Shown here: positions 25,907-34,400 of the stretch, one piece after another
Position numbering within the stretch: the first letter of the stretch is position 1
How the letters are laid out: each line of letters opens with the position of its first letter
NCBI RefSeq assembly: GCF_001625085.1
Contig: NZ_BDAW01000006.1
Coordinates: forward strand, 1 to 64,000
Source: Nocardia acidivorans NBRC 108247
GTDB taxonomy: Bacteria; Actinomycetota; Actinomycetes; Mycobacteriales; Mycobacteriaceae
DNA: 64,000 nt
Direction: 5' to 3'
Translations under genes and position numbers: made by a program
The notes under the pieces: generated by a model
Seen by the model: only the letters and a program-made list of their open reading frames with translations
What the model was told of the DNA's origin: nothing
Database searches by the model: none

Positions 25907-26691
25907 GCGATCGCGTCCGCCAGCGCGCGGCGCACCTTGGCATTGCTCGACACATCGAGCCCGGTCAGCTGTGCGAACGTGCGTCGCACCTTGTCGTGCA
26001 GCACCTCGAGTTCACCCTCGGACGCGACCTGCTCCAGGAACAGATCGAAACCGGTGTCGATGGTCTCGTGATCGCCCAGCTCGGCGATCCCGGCCTTGAA
26101 GGTGCTGACCGGATGCTTGATCTTGGCCTCGGAGCTGTACACGTACAGGGTCTCGAGGACCGACGGCAATTCCTCGGGGCGCTTGCGCAACCGCTCGGTG
26201 GCGTAGTGGATGAACTCCCGGGCGTGCCCGGCCTCATCGCGACTCGCGTTGAGCAGCAACGCCTTCAGTACTGGCTCCCGCACCCACGCCGAGACCGCGC
26301 GATAGATGTGATTGACCGTGAGCTCGGAGATGATATTGGTGGCCAGCGTCGCGGACGGCGTACTGCCGGGCGCGTACGGTTCGCGCATGGCGTCCACCGC
26401 CCGGTCCTGCACATCCTCGCCGATGGCGCGCAGCCAGCTGCGAAAAGCGTAGTGGTGCTGCACTTCCTGATAGCCCCACACCACCGCGAAGGTGGAGAAG
26501 TCGTAATCGTCCACGAATTCGGCGAGGAATCCGTGGACGGCGGCGATCACATTGGATTCGCCCATGGCCGAACTCTTGGCCAGGGTGATGTACTCCGGCC
26601 GCACCAGAGCGCGGTCGATGGTGTCGAAGTCGAGGTCGCTCAGTTTCCAGTGCAGGCGTTCGTAGTGGCGGAAGACGTCATAGCTGTGCAC
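25903..26691 (-). CDS. soluble diiron acyl-ACP desaturase-like protein 2
   Basis: 262 residues. Diiron ligands are readable in four helices: Glu in HGFLAEFVDDYDF near residue 57, EVQHH near 75, Glu in IISELTVNHIY near 121, and DEAGH near 151. The sequence is only distantly like protein 1, so the two are not a recent duplication. The EVQHH and DEAGH boxes differ from the classical EExRH, which may indicate chemistry other than simple desaturation. The gene lies 37 nt downstream of the acyl-AMP ligase and overlaps the thioesterase gene, so it is co-transcribed with them. Confidence 0.72.
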   Translation of the reverse strand: MHSYDVFRHYERLHWKLSDLDFDTIDRALVRPEYITLAKSSAMGESNVIAAVHGFLAEFVDDYDFSTFAVVWGYQEVQHHYAFRSWLRAIGEDVQDRAVDAMREPYAPGSTPSATLATNIISELTVNHIYRAVSAWVREPVLKALLLNASRDEAGHAREFIHYATERLRKRPEELPSVLETLYVYSSEAKIKHPVSTFKAGIAELGDHETIDTGFDLFLEQVASEGELEVLHDKVRRTFAQLTGLDVSSNAKVRRALADAIA

Positions 26692-26728
26692 GCGGGACTC
26701 CGTTCGAGGGGGTGAATTCCGTTGGGCT

Positions 26729-28387
26729 TCAGTGCCGCTGGGCGATGAGGTCGCGGGCGGCGAGCCGCTGGAGCTTGCCGCTGGAGGTGCGGGGGATACT
26801 GCGCGGTGCGACGAGATGGACCTCGACGGCGGCCAGGCCGAGTTCGGCGGCCACCTGCCCGCGGATGGTTTCGGCGAGGGCGGCGGCCTCGGCGCCGGTC
26901 AACTCGGTCTCGGCGATGAGGGCGATGACATCGGCGCCCTCGGGATCCACGGCCGCGGTGCAGCGGCCCTTGTAGATGCCCTCGACGCCGCCGACCGCGG
27001 CCTCCACATCCTGGGCGTAGTGATTGACCCCGCGCACGGTGATCATGTCCTTACAGCGGCCGGTGACGAAAAGCTCACCGTCGCGCAGATATCCGAGATC
27101 GCCGGTGCGCAGCCAGCCGTCGATGAAACGGTCCGCGACCGTGGCCGGATCGACCGCCAGATAGCCGTCGGTGACCGACGCGCCCCGGATGAGGATCTCA
27201 CCGACCCGCCCGTCCGGCAGCGGGGCCGCGGTCTCGGGATCGACGATGCGGAGCCGGAGCCCCCGGACCGCCGCTCCCACCCCGGCGACGGCGCGCGCAC
27301 CCGGTGTGTCGGCGGAAACCGGCTGTGCGAGAAAGTCATCCGCGAGTCCGGCCCGATCGACCCATTCGAAGACCGGGCCGCGGCCCAGCGGCGGGAAGGC
27401 CACGGCGAGGGTGGCCTCGGCCATGCCGTACACCCCGAACATGGTGCTCGGCGCGAACCCCGCCGGCGCGAACCGCTCGGTGAACGCGCTCACCACCGCG
27501 TGCGAAATCGGTTCCGCCCCATTGAAAGCTATGCGCCACCGGCTCAGATCGTATTCGGCGACCTGTTCGGGCGGCACCGCCGCCAGCAGCGCCTCGTAGC
27601 CGAAGTTCGGCATGGCGGTGATGGTGCTGCCGCTGGCGGCGAATTCGCGCAGCCAGCGCGCCGGATCCTTGACGAACGCCAGCGGTGACCACACATGCGC
27701 CGGAATGCCGCGCAGAATGGCCGAGAGCGTGCCGAACAGGCCCATATCGTGGAACAGCGGCAGCCAGAAGCCGCCCTGATCGTTCAGGTCCAGGGCGATG
27801 CCCTCGCGGATCGCGGCGAGTCCGCTCAGCACCTGACGGTGGGTCAGGCGCACGCCCTTGGGGGTGGCGGTGCTGCCCGAGGTGAACTGCACCACGGCCA
27901 GATCCTCGGGACCGGGGACGGCGTGGGCCGGGAGCGGACCCTCGGCGGAGGGACCGGAAAGTGTTGCGGTATCCACGAATTCGACATCCACGCCCGCCAG
28001 CAGCGGTACCAGTTCGGCGAAGGCGGGCGAGACCAGCACCGTACGCATACCTGCGGCGGCGGTGATGGCGGCCAACTGCTGCGGATATCCGGCGGCCCGG
28101 CGAATCCCGGCGGGCAGCGGCAGCGGGGTCGCCGCCGCACCGGCCGCGGCGATGGCGAAGAAGCTCACCATGAACTCGGGGGCATTGGGGCACAGGATGC
28201 CGACCGGTTCCCCGCGCCGCACACCCCGGGCCAGCAGTGTCGCCGCCGCGCTCTCGGCGGCCCGTTGCAGTTCGGCGTACTCGATATTCTCCGCCGTCGA
28301 CCAGAAAGTCGCCGATACCCGCGGATGTGCGGCGGCAATGTCGGCGAGCCTGCTGGGCAGGGTGCCGAGCGAATCCGAGGAATTCAT
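26729..28387 (-). CDS. fatty-acyl-AMP ligase (FAAL)
   Basis: 552 residues from the ATG at 28387 (MNSSDSLGTLPSRL). ANL-superfamily motifs are VQFTSGSTATPKGVRLTH near residue 165, WLPLFHDMGLFGTL near 208 (typical of FadD32-like FAALs), FGVYGMAEATLAVAF near 315, GWLRTGDLGYL near 418 and the C-terminal SSGKLQRL lysine. FAALs make acyl-adenylates and load them onto an ACP rather than CoA. The free-standing ACP three genes downstream is the natural acceptor. It is the first gene of the minus-strand operon and shares a 223-bp divergent promoter region with the P450 operon. Confidence 0.85.
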   Translation of the reverse strand: MNSSDSLGTLPSRLADIAAAHPRVSATFWSTAENIEYAELQRAAESAAATLLARGVRRGEPVGILCPNAPEFMVSFFAIAAAGAAATPLPLPAGIRRAAGYPQQLAAITAAAGMRTVLVSPAFAELVPLLAGVDVEFVDTATLSGPSAEGPLPAHAVPGPEDLAVVQFTSGSTATPKGVRLTHRQVLSGLAAIREGIALDLNDQGGFWLPLFHDMGLFGTLSAILRGIPAHVWSPLAFVKDPARWLREFAASGSTITAMPNFGYEALLAAVPPEQVAEYDLSRWRIAFNGAEPISHAVVSAFTERFAPAGFAPSTMFGVYGMAEATLAVAFPPLGRGPVFEWVDRAGLADDFLAQPVSADTPGARAVAGVGAAVRGLRLRIVDPETAAPLPDGRVGEILIRGASVTDGYLAVDPATVADRFIDGWLRTGDLGYLRDGELFVTGRCKDMITVRGVNHYAQDVEAAVGGVEGIYKGRCTAAVDPEGADVIALIAETELTGAEAAALAETIRGQVAAELGLAAVEVHLVAPRSIPRTSSGKLQRLAARDLIAQRH

Positions 28388-28610
28388 GACCGTCACGACA
28401 ACAGCGAATTGTGTCCGAGCGCTGAACGGATTATGAAACCCGCGCGCTGATAAGCACTCTCGATCAGCCAATTGCGTTGGACGATAAAGAGATACGGTGA
28501 TCGGGCGATAGCTTCCGGCGATTGCCGGACGGTCCCGGCGCGGTGCGGTCCAGGATGAACCCGAAATTGTTTCGGCGAAATTCGCAGCCCAATTCTTTCA
28601 GGAGTTGCCG
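28388..28610. promoter_or_regulatory. divergent promoter region of the lipid cluster
   Basis: The only divergent promoter space in the cluster core. It contains two inverted repeats, CCGGC-N4-GCCGG (28515-28528) and CCGAAA-N3-TTTCGG (28561-28575), the second about 35 bp upstream of the P450 start. Either may be an operator; no regulator gene is adjacent. Confidence 0.5.
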
Positions 28611-29849
28611 GTGAGTTCGGACCAGGCCGCGGTGGCGCAAGTGACCCCGGTGCAGCTGGCGGTCGTGGAGAGCATCGCCCCGCATATGCGCCACAATCCC
28701 TATGACAGCTATCAGACGCTGCGCGATGCCGGACCGTTCGTCCCCGGACCGCACGAGACCCAACTCGTCACCCGGCACGCCGAAGCCCAGGCGATCCTGC
28801 TGGACCCGCGCTGGAGCCACGCCGAGGAACCCGAACTACTGCACGGGGACAGCGATGTCGAACTGCCCGGCTCCTTCCTGTGGATGGAGCCGCCGGACCA
28901 CACCCGCCTGCGCGGGCTGGTGGGCAAGGCGTTCACCGCCCGCACCATCACCGGATTGCGGGATCGCGCCGAACAATTGGTGGGCGAACTGCTCGATCGG
29001 GTCCTCGCCGCGGGGGAGGTGGATCTGCTCGAGGCGCTGGCGTATCCGGTGCCGCTCACCCTCATCTGCGAGCTGCTGGGCGTCCCCGCGCGGGCGCATG
29101 AACAGGTCCGGCACATGTCGGCGGGTATCGCGCGCGGACTGGATCCGGATCTGCTGCTCAGCCCGCAGGAGCTGGCCGCGCGCACCGCGGCGGTGCACGA
29201 ATTCACCGAATTCTTCGGCGATCTGGTCGAACAGCGCCGCCGTACCCCGCGCGCGGACCTCATCACCGCACTGGTGCAGGCCGAGGAGGCCGGGGTGCGG
29301 CTCACGCACACCGAACTGATCGGGACCCTGCTCATTCTGGTGGTCGCCGGACACGAGACCTCGGTGAACCTCATCGGCAACGGCGCACTGGCGCTGATCC
29401 GCGATCCCGGTGAGTTCGCGCGGCTGCGCGCGGATCCCGACCTGGCCGGCGCGGCGGTGGACGAGGTGCTGCGCTACGACCCGCCCGTGCACCTGACCAC
29501 CCGTACCGCCCGCGCCGAGATCATGGTCGCCGGAAGGACATTCACCCCCGGGGACGCCGTGATCGTGCTGCTCGGCTCGGCCAATCGCGATCCGGCGGCC
29601 TTCCCCGAACCCGCCGCCTTCGATATCGGCCGCTACGGGCCGGGTCGCCGCACCGAACGGCACCTGTCCTTCGGACTCGGCCTGCACTACTGCCTGGGCG
29701 CGCCACTGGCCCGCCTGGAGATGCGAGAAGTGCTGCGCGCCTTCGCGCTTCGCGTCGACAACCTGACCCTGCTGGAGGAACCCCCGTACCGGCCCAATGT
29801 GGTGGTGCGCGGGATGTCCGAACTTCGCGTCCGTGTGGAGGGCAAATGA
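28611..29849 (+). CDS. cytochrome P450, cluster P450-2
   Basis: 412 residues. The GTG at 28611 is preferred since AGGAG ends 6 nt upstream; a TTG at 28605 is the alternative. C-helix SFLWMEPPDHTRLRGLVG near residue 90, I-helix LVVAGHETSVN near 245, K-helix DEVLR near 290, heme loop FGLGLHYCLGAP near 353. It is first in a four-gene plus-strand operon with a second P450 overlapping by 4 nt. The SFLWMEPPDHTRLR block is shared with P450-4, suggesting a common origin and perhaps related lipid substrates. Confidence 0.88.
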   Translation: MSSDQAAVAQVTPVQLAVVESIAPHMRHNPYDSYQTLRDAGPFVPGPHETQLVTRHAEAQAILLDPRWSHAEEPELLHGDSDVELPGSFLWMEPPDHTRLRGLVGKAFTARTITGLRDRAEQLVGELLDRVLAAGEVDLLEALAYPVPLTLICELLGVPARAHEQVRHMSAGIARGLDPDLLLSPQELAARTAAVHEFTEFFGDLVEQRRRTPRADLITALVQAEEAGVRLTHTELIGTLLILVVAGHETSVNLIGNGALALIRDPGEFARLRADPDLAGAAVDEVLRYDPPVHLTTRTARAEIMVAGRTFTPGDAVIVLLGSANRDPAAFPEPAAFDIGRYGPGRRTERHLSFGLGLHYCLGAPLARLEMREVLRAFALRVDNLTLLEEPPYRPNVVVRGMSELRVRVEGK

Positions 29850-31066
29850 GTACCGCGGTTCCCGAGATCACCTTCGACGCCTTCGAACCGAGCGAACGCG
29901 CCGATCCCTACCCCGCCTACCGGCGCGTGCGCGATGCCGCGGCGTTGTTCCCGTACGCCTTCGGCGATGTGCCGGTCACCCTCGTCACCCGGTACGAGGA
30001 ATGCGCGGCGGTGCTCACCGGCGCGGACTGGGGACACGGGTACTCCGCCGGGATCAGCCCCTTCCGGGACAGCGGCGCGGCCATTCCGGGCTCGTTCGTG
30101 CGCATGGATCCGCCCGAGCACGCCCGCTATCGCAAGCTGGTGGCCAAGGCGTTCACCCCGCGCATGGTCGGCGAACTCGCGCCGGTCGCGGGCCGGGTGG
30201 TCGACGAGCTGGTCGACAAGGCCGTGCGGCGTGGTGAACTCGATATTATCGACGATCTCGCGGTACCGCTGGCCGTGGCCATGATTCCGGTGCGACTGCT
30301 CGGTGCGGATCCGGCCGACGGGTCGCGATTCCGCGAGTGGCAGTTGGCCATCGCGCGCGGCAGCGATCCGGACTCGCTGCTCGGCGAGGCCGATGTGGCC
30401 GCGCGCGGTACGGCCGCCCTGGGATGTATGGGGTACTTCGCCGAGTTGATCGCCCGCAAGAAGCACACTCCCACCACGGATCTGCTCGGTGAACTGGTGA
30501 CCGCCAGCGTCGAGGGCGATATGTTGACCGAGCCCGAGGTGATCGGGATGGCGCTGCTGCTCCTGGTGGCCGGGATGGAGACCTCCATCAATCTCATCGG
30601 CAATGGCATGCTCGCACTGCTGCGGCATCCCGAACAGCTGGCGCTGCTGCGCGAGCGGCCGGAGCTGATCGGGTCCGCCCTGGACGAGATGCTGCGCTAT
30701 GACGCGCCCACCCAGTTCACCATTCGCGTCGCGCTCGCCGATACCGTCGTCGGCGGCCGCGAATTCCGGCGCGGGGACGGGGTGGTGGTGCTCACCGCGT
30801 CGGCGAGCCGCGATGACCGGGTCTTCCCGGACGCCGACGCCTTCGATATCACCCGGTACGCCGGAAACCGCGGCGCGCGAAAGCATCTCGGGTTCAGTCT
30901 CGGCATCCACTACTGTGTGGGCGCGCCGCTGGCGCGACTCGAGGCCGAGGCCGCGGTGCGGACGCTGCTCGAGCGCGCACCGGAGCTGCGCCTGGCGACC
31001 GAGGACCTCGCGTACCGGCCCAGTCTGATCCACCGGGGCGTGTTGAATCTGCCGGTGACACTGTGA
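29846..31066 (+). CDS. cytochrome P450, cluster P450-3
   Basis: 406 residues; the ATG overlaps the P450-2 stop (ATGA). C-helix VRMDPPEHARYRKLVAKAF near residue 90, I-helix LLLVAGMETSIN near 237 (Met in place of the usual His/Tyr before ETS), K-helix DEMLR near 283, heme loop FSLGIHYCVGAP near 349. The altered I-helix could change oxygen activation or active-site shape. Expected to act on the same carrier-bound or released lipid as its neighbours. Confidence 0.88.
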   Translation: MSTAVPEITFDAFEPSERADPYPAYRRVRDAAALFPYAFGDVPVTLVTRYEECAAVLTGADWGHGYSAGISPFRDSGAAIPGSFVRMDPPEHARYRKLVAKAFTPRMVGELAPVAGRVVDELVDKAVRRGELDIIDDLAVPLAVAMIPVRLLGADPADGSRFREWQLAIARGSDPDSLLGEADVAARGTAALGCMGYFAELIARKKHTPTTDLLGELVTASVEGDMLTEPEVIGMALLLLVAGMETSINLIGNGMLALLRHPEQLALLRERPELIGSALDEMLRYDAPTQFTIRVALADTVVGGREFRRGDGVVVLTASASRDDRVFPDADAFDITRYAGNRGARKHLGFSLGIHYCVGAPLARLEAEAAVRTLLERAPELRLATEDLAYRPSLIHRGVLNLPVTL

Positions 31067-32454
31067 GGACCGGGCGGCACGCGGTGGTCCTCGGCGCGGG
31101 GATCGCAGGTCTGCTGATCGCCCGGGTGCTGTCGGAATCCTTTGCGCGCGTGACGATCCTGGAACGGGATCGGGCGGACGGGGCGCGGGTGCGGCGCGGG
31201 GTTCCGCAGGGGCGGCATCTGCACGGACTGCTGGACAGCGGGCGCGCGGTCTTCGAGGAGCTCTTCCCCGGGTGCACCGGGGAACTGCTGCGCCGGGGCG
31301 CGACCGCCGCCGAGGTGCTGGTGAACACCCGCTGGTACGTGGGCGGTGCGCGCTTGGCGGCGACACCGACGGGGCTCACCTCGGTGATCGCGAGCCGCCC
31401 GCTGCTCGAGGACGTGCTGCGCGAGCGCACCCGAATGATCGCGAATATCGCTGTGCGCGAGGGAATTACCGTGCACGGGCTGGTCGGCGGCGCCGATCGG
31501 GTGACGGGGGTGACCCTGGACGGTGCCGCCGAGACCTTCGCCGCGGATCTGGTGGTGGATGCCACCGGGCGCGGTTCGCGAATCGAGTACTGGCTCAGCG
31601 ATATCGGCGCACCGGTACCCGAATCCGAGCGGCTCGAGGTGGATCTGGGCTACGCCACGCGACTGTTCGGGCATCGGGCGGGGCAGCTGGGCGGGGATGC
31701 CTCGGTGATCATCTCGACCGGAGCGAACGGGCGCGGCGGGGGAGCGGTGCGGATCGAAGGCGATCGGTGGCTCGTCACCCTCGCGGGCATGCTCGGGGAT
31801 CATCCGCCCACCGATCCCGCCGAATTCCGCGAGTACGCCGCCACGCTCTCGGCTCCCGATATCCACGACATCATCACCGACTCCGAACCCGTGGATGATC
31901 CGGTGCCCTACCGCTTTCGGTCCTCGGTGCGACGGCGCTTCGATCGGCTGACCGCGATGCCCGCCGGGCTGCTGGTGGTCGGGGACGCGCTGTGCGCGTT
32001 CAATCCGCTGTACGCGCAGGGGATGACGGTCGCGGCCCTTCAGGCCATGGCGCTGCGGGAATGCCTATACGCGGGCGGTATGCCCGATGAGTTGGCCGTG
32101 CGATTCCATACCGCCTGCGCTGAGCCGGTGAGCGCCGCCTGGCGACTGACAGCCACCTCGGATCTGAGCAATCCGGGCGTGACCGGAACACGCGATCTGC
32201 GCACCCGGCTCACCAATCGCTATGTGGCACAGACGCATCGGGCCGCCCAGCGCGATCCGGTGGTGGCGCGGAGCTTCATGCGCGTCGCACATCTGGTCGA
32301 ACCGCCCGCCGTACTGGCGCATCCGCTCATCGCCGCGCGGATTCTGTTGCGCGGCAACAGCACCGCATCGTCCCGACCGCCCCGCGGCAGCGCCGCCGCC
32401 GAGAGCACCACCCCCGCGCAATCAGGAGCAAGCGTATGGCCGCACCACACGTGA
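31063..32454 (+). CDS. FAD-dependent monooxygenase
   Basis: 463 residues. GTG start at 31063 overlapping the P450-3 stop. The N-terminal GxGxxG fold VVLGAGIAGLLIARVL, the following acidic strand end ILERD, and a late VGDALCAFNPLYAQGMTVA motif near residue 305 (the GD motif binding FAD ribityl) identify a group A-type flavoprotein of the p-hydroxybenzoate hydroxylase fold. It may epoxidise or hydroxylate the cluster product. The C-terminal 25 residues are Ser/Pro-rich and lie partly over the next gene (19-nt overlap), so they may be a coupling tail rather than a folded part. Confidence 0.82.
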   Translation: MRTGRHAVVLGAGIAGLLIARVLSESFARVTILERDRADGARVRRGVPQGRHLHGLLDSGRAVFEELFPGCTGELLRRGATAAEVLVNTRWYVGGARLAATPTGLTSVIASRPLLEDVLRERTRMIANIAVREGITVHGLVGGADRVTGVTLDGAAETFAADLVVDATGRGSRIEYWLSDIGAPVPESERLEVDLGYATRLFGHRAGQLGGDASVIISTGANGRGGGAVRIEGDRWLVTLAGMLGDHPPTDPAEFREYAATLSAPDIHDIITDSEPVDDPVPYRFRSSVRRRFDRLTAMPAGLLVVGDALCAFNPLYAQGMTVAALQAMALRECLYAGGMPDELAVRFHTACAEPVSAAWRLTATSDLSNPGVTGTRDLRTRLTNRYVAQTHRAAQRDPVVARSFMRVAHLVEPPAVLAHPLIAARILLRGNSTASSRPPRGSAAAESTTPAQSGASVWPHHT

Positions 32455-33704
32455 ACACCGCTGTCGCCGACCAGGATCCGGCCATTGTCACGGCAATGGC
32501 ACAGCTCTTCGGCCCCGACGGCCGTGCCGATCCCTACACCCCCGCGCGCGTGCTGCGCGAGGCCGGGCCGATCCACCTCACCCCGCTCGGACATCATCTG
32601 CTCACCCGGTACGAGGACTGTGCCGCGGTGCTCTCCACGACCGCGTGGAGCCACGCCGAAGAGGCCGGGATGATGCATCCGACCGTCTCACCGGAGAACG
32701 CGGCCGAGGAATTGCCCACCTCGTTCCTGTGGATGGAGCCGCCGGACCACACCCGGCTGCGCAATCTGGTCACCAAGGGCTTCACACCGCGCATGGTCAC
32801 CCGGCTGCGCCCGCGCATCGAGGAGCTCACCGAACAGCTCGTCGACACCGCCTTGGCGGCAGGGGAATTCGATCTGGTGGAGCTGATCGCCTACCCGCTG
32901 CCGCTCATTATCGCGTGCGAGCTCATCGGCGTGCCGAAGGAGGCGTACGGGCAGGTGCACCGGTGGTCGCAGGATCTGGCGCGCGGCTTCGACCACGATT
33001 ACACCCTGCCCGAGGAATCGCTCAAGGCGCGCAGCGCGGCCTCGCGCGGATTCATGGGGTACTTCCGGGAACTGCTCAACGAGCGCCGCGCCGCTCCGAC
33101 CGATGATCTGCTCAGCGTGCTGTCGCTGGTCGAGGATCGCGGTGATGTGCTGACCGAGCAGGAACTGCTCGCCACCTGCATCACCACCTTCGTCGCCGGA
33201 CATGAGACCACGGCGAATCTGATCGGTACGGGCATGCTGCGGCTGCTGCGCAATCCCGATCAGCTCGACCTGCTGCGCGCGCGGCCCGAACTCATCGCCG
33301 CCGCACCCGATGAACTGCTGCGGCTGGAGCCGTCGGTGCAGATCACCACCCGGGCCGCGACCCGGCCGATCACCGTGGCCGGACACGACTTCGCACCGGG
33401 CGAAGGCGTTGTGGTGCTGATCAATTCGGCCAATCACGATCCGGCGGCCTTCCCGGATCCGGAGCGCGCCGATGTCACCCGCTACTCCGATCCGATGAAC
33501 CCGGCCAAGAAGCACCTCGGGTTCAGCCTCGGCATCCACTACTGCCTCGGCGCGCCGCTGGCACTGCTCGAGATGGAGATTCTGCTCGAAGTGCTGTTGC
33601 GCAAAGTCGGTGCGATGGAACTGCTTTCGCAGGATCCGCCGTTCAAGCCGAACGTCGTCATCCGGGGTCTGGAGTCGCTGCGGGTCGGTTTCGCGCCCGC
33701 CTGA
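32436..33704 (+). CDS. cytochrome P450, cluster P450-4
   Basis: 422 residues. C-helix SFLWMEPPDHTRLRNLVTKGF near residue 95, I-helix TTFVAGHETTANL near 250, K-helix DELLR near 292, heme loop FSLGIHYCLGAP near 361. It is last in the P450-P450-FMO-P450 operon. The start overlaps the monooxygenase gene by 19 nt. With P450-1 this makes four P450s around one FAAL/ACP core, more oxidative capacity than a simple fatty-acid cluster needs. Confidence 0.88.
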   Translation: MAAPHVNTAVADQDPAIVTAMAQLFGPDGRADPYTPARVLREAGPIHLTPLGHHLLTRYEDCAAVLSTTAWSHAEEAGMMHPTVSPENAAEELPTSFLWMEPPDHTRLRNLVTKGFTPRMVTRLRPRIEELTEQLVDTALAAGEFDLVELIAYPLPLIIACELIGVPKEAYGQVHRWSQDLARGFDHDYTLPEESLKARSAASRGFMGYFRELLNERRAAPTDDLLSVLSLVEDRGDVLTEQELLATCITTFVAGHETTANLIGTGMLRLLRNPDQLDLLRARPELIAAAPDELLRLEPSVQITTRAATRPITVAGHDFAPGEGVVVLINSANHDPAAFPDPERADVTRYSDPMNPAKKHLGFSLGIHYCLGAPLALLEMEILLEVLLRKVGAMELLSQDPPFKPNVVIRGLESLRVGFAPA

Positions 33705-33711
33705 TCCAGTC

Positions 33712-33753
33712 ATGTAAAAATTTCTTTACATCGAGTCTGGTTTTCTTTACTCT
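33712..33753 (+). promoter_or_regulatory. promoter with inverted repeat, leaderless transcript
   Basis: TTTACA (33725-33730), 17-bp spacer, TACTCT (33748-33753); the predicted transcription start falls on or next to the ATG at 33760, and no ribosome-binding site is seen. An inverted repeat ATGTAAA-N6-TTTACAT (33712-33731) overlaps the -35 and may be the site for the XRE regulator encoded two genes on. Confidence 0.6.
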
Positions 33754-33759
33754 GAACGC

Positions 33760-34182
33760 ATGCCGTTCGAAGAGAAGCGCACCTGGATCCTCGGGGTCGC
33801 GCCCGTCGTCTCGTACACGATCTACCTGGTCGTGGTGCTGACGCGGGCGCGGCCCCACGGTCTTTCGCAGGTGGGATACATCGCGCCGCTGCTGTGGGCG
33901 GTCGGGGGATCGATTCTGGTGTCGATCGTGGCGACCATCGCCGTCGCCATCGCCGGGCGTGATGACCGCAAGGATCAGCGCGATCGGGAGATCGATCGGA
34001 TGGGGACGCTGGTCGGCAATGCCTTCGTCGTGCTGAGCGCGGTCGGCGCGCTGGTGCTCACCATGGCCGAGGCCGAGCGTTTCTGGATCGCCAATGTCCT
34101 CTACCTGGGCTTCACGCTCTCGGCCGCGGTCGGCGCGGGTGCCGAGATCATCGCCTACCGGCGGGGGTACTGGCCGTGGTGA
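33760..34182 (+). CDS. four-helix membrane protein, partner of XRE regulator
   Basis: 140 residues with four predicted membrane helices (residues about 8-28, 38-60, 80-100, 110-130) and a charged cytoplasmic loop (GRDDRKDQRDREIDRMG) between helices 2 and 3. The loop sequence resembles small DUF2178-like membrane proteins that are often encoded next to an XRE repressor. The function of the family is unknown; some such pairs act in stress or antimicrobial sensing. It overlaps the regulator gene by 7 nt. The promoter suggests a leaderless mRNA. Confidence 0.7.
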   Translation: MPFEEKRTWILGVAPVVSYTIYLVVVLTRARPHGLSQVGYIAPLLWAVGGSILVSIVATIAVAIAGRDDRKDQRDREIDRMGTLVGNAFVVLSAVGALVLTMAEAERFWIANVLYLGFTLSAAVGAGAEIIAYRRGYWPW

Positions 34183-34400
34183 AGTCCACTCGTGTGCGAA
34201 ACAGTATTCGCGCCCTGCGCTTTTCGAACGGTGAGATGACCCAGGCCGACCTGGCCGACCGGATCGGCGTCACCCGCCAAACCGTCAATGCCATTGAACA
34301 GGGCAAATATTCGCCGTCCTTGGAGATGGCATTCCAGATAGCCAGGGTGTTCGGCATCGCCCTGGACGATGTATTCGAATACCCGGAAGAAGAAGCATGA
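34176..34400 (+). CDS. XRE-family helix-turn-helix regulator
   Basis: 74 residues, almost entirely the HTH domain: MTQADLADRIGVTRQTVNAIEQGKYSPS followed by LEMAFQIARVFGIALDDVF. GTG start overlapping the membrane-protein gene; its stop overlaps the ATG of the decayed dehydrogenase. YozG-type small XRE proteins of this kind usually sit beside a DUF2178-like membrane protein and repress the pair. It probably binds the inverted repeat at 33712-33731. Confidence 0.85.
   Translation: MVKSTRVRNSIRALRFSNGEMTQADLADRIGVTRQTVNAIEQGKYSPSLEMAFQIARVFGIALDDVFEYPEEEA

Noticed and set aside
29687..31366. 559-codon minus-strand frame opposite P450-3
   Set aside because: Shadow of a clear P450 reading; composition dominated by Arg/Pro/Gly.
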